Of a DNA stretch of 22,001 nucleotides, positions 1 to 6,126 are shown in pieces. Under the pieces are notes generated by a model. That model made no database searches and was not told where the DNA came from. It was given only the letters and a program-made list of their open reading frames with translations. The stretch's first letter is position 1, and each line of letters opens with the position of its first letter. A program made the translations under genes and the position numbers. The DNA lies in contig JAAYLQ010000154.1 in assembly GCA_012521805.1 (NCBI GenBank), positions 1 through 22,001 of the forward strand, written 5' to 3'. The stretch is from Bacillota bacterium. Its GTDB lineage: Bacteria; Bacillota; Limnochordia; Darwinibacteriales; DTU012.

Positions 1-1691
1 TGCTGGCTGTGAATGGAGTTCAAACTGCAACCGCCCAGCAGCTGCAAAATGTACCAGTTATCAGAGCAATTGCTATTAGAGGTAATACTAGTATCGACAC
101 TGCTGTGATTGAGCAGGCTATTACCCGTACCAAGGTTAATGACCTTTTTGTCGATCAAAATATTATTGGTGATGCTGAAGCCATTTATAATCTCGGTTAT
201 TTTGTTGATGTAGGAGCGAAATGGGAACTATTAGAGGATGGCGGCATCAAGATTATCTTTGAAGTGGTAGAGAATCCAAGAGTTGAAGATATTGTAATAG
301 AAGGTGCTGGAGATCTCCCAGTTCAGGACTTTATTGACAGCATGCAGTCTCAAAAGGGGGAGATTCTCAACTTTAATCAGCTTCTTGATGACCTGAGGGA
401 ATTCCCAGTGTGGGCCTATGAACAGCATGGTATTGCCCTCAGACCAGTAAATCTTGAAATCTCAGAAACTGGAACTATCAAAGTTGAGACAGCTCTGACA
501 AAGATCGAAGAGATCGTGCTTGAGGGTAACGAGAAGACAAAGGATCATGTAATTCTGCGCGAACTTTCCTTCACTCCTGGTGATATCTTAGATTTTGTGG
601 AAGTTTCCTCAAGTTTGCAGAAAGTATTTATGCTCGGGTATTTTGATGAGATCAGCTATAATGTACTTGAAGGCAAAGATCCAGATTCTGCAATCTTAAC
701 CATTGAAATGAAAGAGCGGAAGACGGGCAGTGCTGATTTTGGTGCCGGATACAGCTCTAAGAACGGTTTATTTGGCTATATCGACATTTCTGATGATAAC
801 TTCCTCGGCAATGGACAGCGTGCTAATCTGTTCTTTGAGATTGGTAGAGGAACCCGCTCTTATAAAGTAGGTTTTCATGAACCTTATCTTTTCAGCGACG
901 GGACCTCTTTTGGAGTAAATATTTATAATGAACATGATGATATTGAGTTGACTTATAAGGAAGAGGATGGTTCTGTATCAGGAACCCAGCATGTTTTCGG
1001 GGGTAATGTTTCTTTGGGACGCCGCCTTGGTGATACATCAAGGGCGAGCTTAACTCTCCGGGCAGACAGCTACACCTTCAGCGGTGACATTGCAGATTAC
1101 GAAGATTCTTTCAGACTGCTTACTATTGGAGCAGGGGTTAGTGACAATACTACTAACCATCCATTCAAACCATCACAAGGTTATAAGAGCAACTTTAATT
1201 TTGAAACAGGGTTTACTTTCGCAGATCAAGTTTCCACCTACTCCAAAATTACACTGCAGCACAGCAGGTATTATGAGCTGTTTGATTTGTTTGATGATAA
1301 TGTAGTGCTTGCCGTTAGAGGTTTAGGTGGTCGGGCGTTGAGCGGAACACTGCCCAATTCTGAGATGTTCAAAATTGGTGGTTCTGAAACTCTCAGAGGG
1401 TATAACTATGGAGATAAAGGTTTGGTTGGGGATAAGATGCTGCTGCTGAACACAGAACTGCGCTTCCCAATCTATGATTTCGTCTCCGGCGTTGTCTTTG
1501 CTGATATAGGTAAGGCATGGGAGCCGAACAAGGAAATCAATCTCCTTGATATGCTTGACAGCAACAGCTTTGGTGTTGGTGTCCGGTTAGATACACCCCT
1601 AGGCTTGCTCCGCCTTGATTACGGTTGGGGACTGAATGAAGAGGCTAAGCGTGAAGGTCAGTTTTATTTCGGTCTTGGCCATACCTTCTAG
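1..1691 (+). CDS. bamA: Omp85-family outer-membrane assembly protein (BamA/TamA type), 5' end outside the window
   Basis: Omp85 proteins insert beta-barrel proteins into the outer membrane. The reading frame is open to the left edge. The first in-frame start seen is GTG at 9, but residues before and after it (LAVNGVQTATA then QQLQ) look like the end of a signal peptide, so the true start probably lies upstream. About three POTRA-like domains follow (roughly residues 14-88, 90-163 and 165-237, counted from the GTG). A 16-stranded-type barrel then runs to a C-terminal GHTF; a terminal aromatic is the usual beta-barrel signal. The LRGY motif near residue 463 matches the conserved RG[F/Y] of the Omp85 loop 6. 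At about 550 mature residues with three POTRAs it is the size of TamA rather than the five-POTRA E. coli BamA. Diderm Firmicutes BamA proteins may also be short, so BamA versus TamA is unresolved. It is followed by a terminator and an Skp/OmpH gene, as in typical bamA-skp neighbourhoods. Confidence 0.9.
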   Translation, partial: LAVNGVQTATAQQLQNVPVIRAIAIRGNTSIDTAVIEQAITRTKVNDLFVDQNIIGDAEAIYNLGYFVDVGAKWELLEDGGIKIIFEVVENPRVEDIVIEGAGDLPVQDFIDSMQSQKGEILNFNQLLDDLREFPVWAYEQHGIALRPVNLEISETGTIKVETALTKIEEIVLEGNEKTKDHVILRELSFTPGDILDFVEVSSSLQKVFMLGYFDEISYNVLEGKDPDSAILTIEMKERKTGSADFGAGYSSKNGLFGYIDISDDNFLGNGQRANLFFEIGRGTRSYKVGFHEPYLFSDGTSFGVNIYNEHDDIELTYKEEDGSVSGTQHVFGGNVSLGRRLGDTSRASLTLRADSYTFSGDIADYEDSFRLLTIGAGVSDNTTNHPFKPSQGYKSNFNFETGFTFADQVSTYSKITLQHSRYYELFDLFDDNVVLAVRGLGGRALSGTLPNSEMFKIGGSETLRGYNYGDKGLVGDKMLLLNTELRFPIYDFVSGVVFADIGKAWEPNKEINLLDMLDSNSFGVGVRLDTPLGLLRLDYGWGLNEEAKREGQFYFGLGHTF

Positions 1692-1703
1692 TCATGCTCT
1701 AAC

Positions 1704-1750
1704 AAAAACCCAGGTTGACATCCTAAAAAGGAGTCTGCCTGGGTTTTTTT
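1704..1750 (+). terminator. Rho-independent terminator after the Omp85 gene
   Basis: AACCCAGG (1707-1714) pairs with CCTGGGTT (1738-1745). The stem continues inward as GAC/GTC and TCC/GGA around a TAAAAA loop, with one bulged A. A run of seven T follows at 1744-1750. It starts 13 bases after the stop codon. Confidence 0.9.
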
Positions 1751-1775
1751 GCATTTGCGCCACAAAAGGGTTTGC

Positions 1776-1784
1776 TGTTATAAT
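1776..1784 (+). promoter_or_regulatory. Extended -10 promoter for the Skp-like operon
   Basis: TGTTATAAT matches the extended -10 consensus TGnTATAAT exactly. The best -35 candidate, TTGCGC at 1755-1760 with an 18-bp spacer, is weak, consistent with an extended -10 promoter. It sits between the terminator of the Omp85 gene and the AGGAGG site (1816-1821) of the next gene. The same nine-base pattern recurs at 9418 and 15938. Confidence 0.7.
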
Positions 1785-1828
1785 ATGCTTGTTATAAATA
1801 GTAATTATTATATTTAGGAGGGTCTTTT

Positions 1829-2242
1829 GTGTTGAAACAAAAAGGATACATCGGTGGTCTTGTCACCCTAGTTGCGGTCGCACTATTGGTTGTATTCGTA
1901 TGGGTTAATTCTGTTCAGGGACAAGCTGATGAGCTGATCGGTGTTGTTAACACACAAGCGGTATTCACACAGTATTTAGCTGGTCCTTTATTTGAAGCTC
2001 GCGATCAGCTGCAGGCAGAGTATGATGAGAAAGCTGCCGATATGAATGATGAAGAGGCAGCTAAACTGTTTATGGAATACCAAACTAAACTGGAAGCATT
2101 AGAAATGGAATACAGCAACAATGTAGTGGAAGCGGTAGAAAAAGTAGCTAAAGTCAAAGGTCTTGAAGTAGTTTTAGATGCTTCAGCAGTGCTTCAAGGC
2201 GGTATCGATATTACAGAGGATGTTATAGCAGCTCTTCAGTAA
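1829..2242 (+). CDS. Skp/OmpH-family periplasmic chaperone, copy 1
   Basis: A 137-residue protein with an N-terminal membrane segment or signal (residues about 8-27) and then the OmpH/Skp layout. That layout is a first beta strand (IGVVNTQAVF), a charged coiled-coil hairpin (about 55-105), and the closing motif LEVVLDASAVLQGGIDIT with a terminal helix. In the Skp family these strands form the trimer body and the helices are tentacles holding unfolded outer-membrane proteins in the periplasm. GTG at 1829 is chosen because AGGAGG at 1816-1821 lies 7 bases upstream; TTG at 1832 is possible. The hydrophobic N-terminus lacks a clear cleavage site, so it may be membrane-anchored rather than secreted. 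First gene of a three-gene unit with its own promoter. Confidence 0.85.
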   Translation: MLKQKGYIGGLVTLVAVALLVVFVWVNSVQGQADELIGVVNTQAVFTQYLAGPLFEARDQLQAEYDEKAADMNDEEAAKLFMEYQTKLEALEMEYSNNVVEAVEKVAKVKGLEVVLDASAVLQGGIDITEDVIAALQ

Positions 2243-2259
2243 GTAAAGGAGCTGGTCTA

Positions 2260-2937
2260 GTGGGAAAAAAATGGCTGATTATTGTCCTGCTGGGAATTAT
2301 AAGCGTGAGCGCTGTTCTGGTAAGGAACTATTACTCAGCTTCAGCAGAATATGAGGCTCAACAGCAGAAAGCTGATTATACCAAGCAAGTTTATCAGGAT
2401 TATGCCGCCGAACTGCAGAACCTTGTTCAAGATTATGAACAGCAGCTGGAGCAGTACTATCAGACGCTGATGGTGCAGGCTGAAAGGGACTGGGAAGAGC
2501 AGCTGGCCGCATCAGAGGCAGAGTTTACTGCCAATGTGGAAGCTTATTTGGTAGAGCTGGAAGCAGAATCCGCCGAGCTGGTTGAGAAACTACGCCAGCG
2601 GTATGAAATACCAATCCTCAACGCTGAGCTTAAGCTGGCTATTGTAAGCTTAAGTGAGGTAGAGCGCACGAAGCTGGAAAATCAGCTCAAGGAAATGCGG
2701 GCAGAATATGCAGTGATGCGGGCAGAGTACGAGCAGGAGCTCAATCAAAAACTACAAGCTTATCAACAAGCTGAAGAAGTACGGCAGAAAGAGAAACTCT
2801 CAGCCTTTGAGGAAGCCAACGCAGAAAAACTAAGCAAGATGTATGAACAATACAGGCAGAGGCTGGAGGTTGAGCTGAAGGCGAAACAGCAGAAATTAGA
2901 GAGTGATATGCGTAGAGCAGCAGCAGTCAGGGAATAA
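2260..2937 (+). CDS. Membrane-anchored coiled-coil protein between two Skp-like genes
   Basis: Not assignable to a named family. The 225-residue protein has one N-terminal transmembrane segment (about 5-21), then an almost unbroken charged helix rich in Glu, Gln, Lys and Ala with heptad-like spacing (about 27-220). There is no cysteine and no globular domain. GTG at 2260 is supported by AAAGGAG at 2245-2251. It lies 17 bases after one Skp-like gene and 28 bases before another, so it is very likely co-transcribed with them. I infer a periplasm-facing, inner-membrane-tethered coiled coil that works with the Skp-like proteins as a chaperone scaffold or spacer. It could be an Skp relative that lost the beta-strand body and kept only elongated tentacles, but I see no direct motif for that. 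Confidence 0.8.
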   Translation: MGKKWLIIVLLGIISVSAVLVRNYYSASAEYEAQQQKADYTKQVYQDYAAELQNLVQDYEQQLEQYYQTLMVQAERDWEEQLAASEAEFTANVEAYLVELEAESAELVEKLRQRYEIPILNAELKLAIVSLSEVERTKLENQLKEMRAEYAVMRAEYEQELNQKLQAYQQAEEVRQKEKLSAFEEANAEKLSKMYEQYRQRLEVELKAKQQKLESDMRRAAAVRE

Positions 2938-2965
2938 TAGTCGTTGATCAAATAAGGCGGTGACT

Positions 2966-3397
2966 ATGATGCAGAAATACATTCCCTGGCTGCTGGCTGC
3001 TCTTTGTGTAACTGCACTCGTGTGGGTTTTGTCCACCAAAACTGTTTCTCCTGACCATATTGGTTTGATCGATATGGGTAAGATCTTAAGTGAGAGTCAG
3101 TATGCGCAGAGATTGAATGAGCAGCTGGCAGAAAAATACGAACAATTAGTAGCACAGCTTCAGAGTGACAGTGAATCGGATACAGTAGATGAGGCAGAAA
3201 AGGCGGAGCGGGATCGAGCAGTATACGCTGAGTATTTGCGGTTTAGACAGGAATTAGAAAGTGAGTTTCAAGCTGCCTTAGACAGAGCAATTGCTGAAGC
3301 AGCTGAGACAGCCAATCTGCAGCTGGTTCTCGATGTGGATTTAGTGAGATATGGTGGAAAAGATATCAGCAGTGAAGTCATAAAACTCCTGCGCTAG
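2966..3397 (+). CDS. Skp/OmpH-family periplasmic chaperone, copy 2
   Basis: About 143 residues: an N-terminal hydrophobic segment (about 5-22), then IGLIDMGKIL, the usual OmpH first strand. A charged coiled coil follows (about 50-110), then LQLVLDVDLVRYGGKDIS, which matches the family's closing strand and the GG-x-D-[IL]-[TS] motif. It is clearly paralogous to the gene at 1829. Start choice: ATG at 2966 or 2969 sits just after AAGGCGG (2954-2960); a GTG at 2960 overlaps that site and is less likely. A terminator follows at 3408. Two Skp-like proteins in one operon could form mixed trimers or serve different clients; the sequence does not tell which. Confidence 0.85.
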   Translation: MMQKYIPWLLAALCVTALVWVLSTKTVSPDHIGLIDMGKILSESQYAQRLNEQLAEKYEQLVAQLQSDSESDTVDEAEKAERDRAVYAEYLRFRQELESEFQAALDRAIAEAAETANLQLVLDVDLVRYGGKDISSEVIKLLR

Positions 3398-3407
3398 GAG
3401 AAGTATT

Positions 3408-3443
3408 ATAGATGGGACATTCAGCCGGTTCCATCTATTTTTT
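3408..3443 (+). terminator. Rho-independent terminator ending the Skp-like operon
   Basis: ATAGATGGGA (3408-3417) pairs with TTCCATCTAT (3429-3438) over 10 base pairs including one G-T wobble, loop of 11, followed by a T run (3438-3443). Confidence 0.85.
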
Positions 3444-3533
3444 GTTCCAGCTATTACCGCTATGGTAAAGGAGGTAAAAACTTTAAGAAAATAGAATACT
3501 TATCCTAATTAGGAAAAGGGAAGGAATGAGTTT

Positions 3534-4181
3534 ATGCACGCTAAATCTCGGAAATTAATGTTCGTATTAGTTACTGTACTTATGATTGGGCTCGCCAGCT
3601 TTAATGTTTCCGCCCATAATGTGAGCGGCTCAACTGGATTAATCAACATACCAACCGCTGCTGTCAAACCCAGCGGTTCAGTCAGCGCGGCGTACCAATC
3701 ACTGCGCGGCACTGGGAATTTCTCTGTAATCTTAGGCGCCTTCCCCGGTGTTGAAGTAGGTATGGGAGCGCACTTTAAAAACAATGCTCAAACCTTTTCC
3801 GGCAGTGTTAAGGTCCAAATCTTACAGGAGCAGGACTATCCTGCGGTTGCTGTTGGCTTAACTACTGATGGCAGTCAAGCCAGCTTTTATCTCGTGGGAA
3901 GTATGCAGCTCGGTATCCCGGGAGTGAGAGGACATTTCGGCTTTGGCTCCGGACGTTTTCAGAGAGGTTTTGCCGGGATCAGCAGTGTGTTGAATCCTGT
4001 CTCCATTGTTAGCAGTGACCGCAGCTTTACAGTACCGGTGACTACCTTTATCGTGGAGTATGATGGGCGGGGATTAAATACAGGTGTGTCCTTGAAGTTT
4101 AACCAGAAGCTGGATGCAAAGCTGATTTTGTCTGATTTTGAAAGTCTTGGGTTAGGTATTAGTTATTCACATCGTTTCTAG
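3534..4181 (+). CDS. Small outer-membrane beta-barrel protein, YjbH/GfcD-like N-terminal type
   Basis: A 215-residue protein with a clear signal peptide (cleavage probably after NVSA near residue 27). The mature N-terminus GSTGLINIPTA is the hallmark opening of YjbH/GfcD (DUF940) outer-membrane proteins, which are linked to exopolysaccharide in Proteobacteria. The rest alternates polar and hydrophobic residues in glycine-rich strands and ends SYSHRF, a C-terminal aromatic typical of barrel proteins. It is far shorter than the roughly 700-residue YjbH, so only one small barrel domain is present. The ATG at 3534 is preceded by AAGGAA (3521-3526). Upstream at 3467-3475 there is a strong AAAGGAGGT with no start codon in range. 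Being first in the run leading to lptFG-lptD suggests a role in glycolipid or envelope export; that is inference. Confidence 0.75.
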   Translation: MHAKSRKLMFVLVTVLMIGLASFNVSAHNVSGSTGLINIPTAAVKPSGSVSAAYQSLRGTGNFSVILGAFPGVEVGMGAHFKNNAQTFSGSVKVQILQEQDYPAVAVGLTTDGSQASFYLVGSMQLGIPGVRGHFGFGSGRFQRGFAGISSVLNPVSIVSSDRSFTVPVTTFIVEYDGRGLNTGVSLKFNQKLDAKLILSDFESLGLGISYSHRF

Positions 4182-4219
4182 GATGAGGATTGTATTTCAC
4201 GAGCTATGGAGGGTTTTTA

Positions 4220-4966
4220 GTGAAATCAAAGATCGGTATTGCGATGCTTGTTGTTGGGATGCTGATAGTATTCCAGGGCAGCTGTATCGCTGTTAATCCG
4301 GGTACAGCTATTAGTGGAGCTCTTATGCATGGAATCAGGAATCCGGCGGGATTACAAGGATTGGTCACCCCAGAATTTTCCATGCAGTTGCGAATAGTGT
4401 CTGGGGAATCCCAGCAGTATCAGATCAGCTATGCAGAGCCTGATTATGGAACCGGTGCAGGTCTGCTCCATATTCTCTATCAAGAGTCACTGCGGCAGAT
4501 TACCTATTCTGTGGCAGCTGACTTGTTAGAGACCACTGATGCAGGTGTTGCTCTTCACTACATCAGTGTTCCAGAATCAGGGAACAAGTACATCAGTACT
4601 GATCTAGGATTGCAGCTGAATCTCGATCATCTAAGCTGGCTGCGCTTTGGACTATTAGTTGAGAATTTTTGGCATCTGAAACTTGGTGAAACCGAAACTG
4701 CTCTTCCGACAAATGTGACTATTGGAGCAGCGGTAGATTTAGCCGGATATGGTGTGCTGGCCTTGGATATTAATGATGCTTGGAACATCAACTCAGCTCG
4801 CAAATTGTTGGCTGGAGTGGAACTTTATCCAACCCCAGACTTAGCTTTACGTGCTCGCTGGATTGATAGTTTAGGATTAGGCATCGGGTATACGCACCAG
4901 CAGATGCGCATTGACTATGACTGGGCTGCCGGCGAACATCAACTGTGCTTCCGCTGGCAGTTCTAA
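4220..4966 (+). CDS. Outer-membrane beta-barrel protein with N-terminal NPAGL motif
   Basis: A 248-residue protein from the GTG at 4220, chosen because GGAGGG (4208-4213) lies 6 bases upstream; the frame is open further back to a TTG at 4190. An N-terminal hydrophobic signal is followed by AVNPGTAISGA and then RNPAGL. The NPAGL motif near the mature N-terminus is seen in PorV/FadL-like and UPF0164-type barrel proteins. Amphipathic strands follow to a terminal FRWQF, fitting the barrel C-terminal aromatic rule. A cysteine occurs near the signal end (QGSC), but the residues around it do not form a normal lipobox. Exact family and substrate are unknown. Sitting between the YjbH-like gene and lptFG, it may be an accessory outer-membrane component of the same export pathway. 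Confidence 0.7.
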   Translation: MKSKIGIAMLVVGMLIVFQGSCIAVNPGTAISGALMHGIRNPAGLQGLVTPEFSMQLRIVSGESQQYQISYAEPDYGTGAGLLHILYQESLRQITYSVAADLLETTDAGVALHYISVPESGNKYISTDLGLQLNLDHLSWLRFGLLVENFWHLKLGETETALPTNVTIGAAVDLAGYGVLALDINDAWNINSARKLLAGVELYPTPDLALRARWIDSLGLGIGYTHQQMRIDYDWAAGEHQLCFRWQF

Positions 4967-5003
4967 ATCATGCAGAATCTGGTGTAAGGGAAAAGGGGAT
5001 TAG

Positions 5004-6125
5004 ATGATGATTCAAACAAAGCCAAGCCGAGCCTCGGTGTTGCGCGGTTCAACAATCTTGGATCGGTATACCTTGCGCGAATTTTTCTGGCCTTTTATCT
5101 TCTGTGTCATTGGATTTACAGTTATCTTATTGAGCGGAGTGCTGTTTGAATTAATCGATCTGTTTTTAGTTAAGAAGGTTTCAATTAATACAGTAAGCAG
5201 AATGCTGATTTATTATCTGCCGGGTATTGTTGTAATGACACTGCCGGTTGCTGCCCTTTTCTCTACTCTTTTAGGTTTAGGCCGTCTGAATCAGGACAGT
5301 GAAATGATTATTATGTGCAGCAGCGGACTGCCTTATTGGCGGATCATGATACCGGTGGTAATTGCCGGGTTGATTATCAGCGGAGTTACCTATGTTTTGA
5401 ATGAGGAAATCGTACCTTGGACTAATCATGAATTCCAGAAGTTATTCCGAGAGTTATTTTACCAAGAAGATTCACCCCTAATTGAAGAAAACATCTTCTT
5501 TTTAGGGGGGGAAAACCGCTACTTTTACATTAACGAGGTTAATAAACAGAAGCATGAGTTTAAGAATATCTTAGTTTATGAAACCCAATCTAACCAGTTC
5601 CCGCGCCTGATTACGGCTGCAGCTGGAACTTACCGCGATAACCATTGGTATCTGGAGGATGGTCTGATCCAAAACCTCGATGAGGACGGATATGTGAGCT
5701 ATCAAACTCGTTTTGAAACAATGCAGATTATCACTCCTGATTCTTCTGATCTTTATTTTGGCAATCAAAAAACCAGCGATGAAATGAGCCGCAAAGAGTT
5801 AAAGGAGCACATTGAACGATTTCAGCGCAGCGGCTTAAAGGTGCTGTCTTTTGTGGTAGATTATCATTTGAAACTGGCACTGCCAATGGCATCGTTCATA
5901 TTTGTGTTATTTGCAGCTCCCCTTAGCTTATTCAGCAAGAGCAGCAAATCCTTTGGCATTGCGGTCAGTTTAGTGGTGACACTTCTTTATTATGTAGCTA
6001 CTCCTGTCTGCCGTTCTCTGGCGGTTAATGAGGTAATCCCACCCCTGGCTGCTGCTTGGCTGACTAACAGCATCTTTGCAATAGCTGGTATTGTTTTGTT
6101 AATCCGTGCGGACCGGCTGCATTGA
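5004..6125 (+). CDS. lptG: LptF/LptG-family permease of the LPS exporter
   Basis: YjgP/YjgQ-family inner-membrane subunit that, with LptB, extracts LPS-type lipid and passes it to LptC. The 373 residues have the family topology. Three transmembrane helices lie at about 29-50, 66-88 and 108-132, with the conserved start DRYTLREFFWPF before helix 1. A periplasmic beta-jellyroll region covers about 140-270, and three more helices about 287-370. The LNQDSEMIIMCSSG stretch after helix 2 matches the cytoplasmic coupling-helix segment (E. coli 'D.E...m...G'). Only one such gene is present, where Proteobacteria carry lptF and lptG side by side, so it may act as a homodimer or its partner may be elsewhere. 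LptF versus LptG cannot be decided. ATG at 5004 (or 5007) follows AAAAGGGGAT. It is separated by a single base from the ATG chosen for lptD. Confidence 0.92.
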   Translation: MMIQTKPSRASVLRGSTILDRYTLREFFWPFIFCVIGFTVILLSGVLFELIDLFLVKKVSINTVSRMLIYYLPGIVVMTLPVAALFSTLLGLGRLNQDSEMIIMCSSGLPYWRIMIPVVIAGLIISGVTYVLNEEIVPWTNHEFQKLFRELFYQEDSPLIEENIFFLGGENRYFYINEVNKQKHEFKNILVYETQSNQFPRLITAAAGTYRDNHWYLEDGLIQNLDEDGYVSYQTRFETMQIITPDSSDLYFGNQKTSDEMSRKELKEHIERFQRSGLKVLSFVVDYHLKLALPMASFIFVLFAAPLSLFSKSSKSFGIAVSLVVTLLYYVATPVCRSLAVNEVIPPLAAAWLTNSIFAIAGIVLLIRADRLH

Positions 6126-6126
6126 A

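Noticed and set aside
4220..4300. Lipoprotein signal in the NPAGL barrel protein (Cys after QGS)
   Set aside because: The residue at -3 is not the usual Leu or similar, and the following residues do not fit a lipobox; a barrel with an ordinary signal peptide is simpler.
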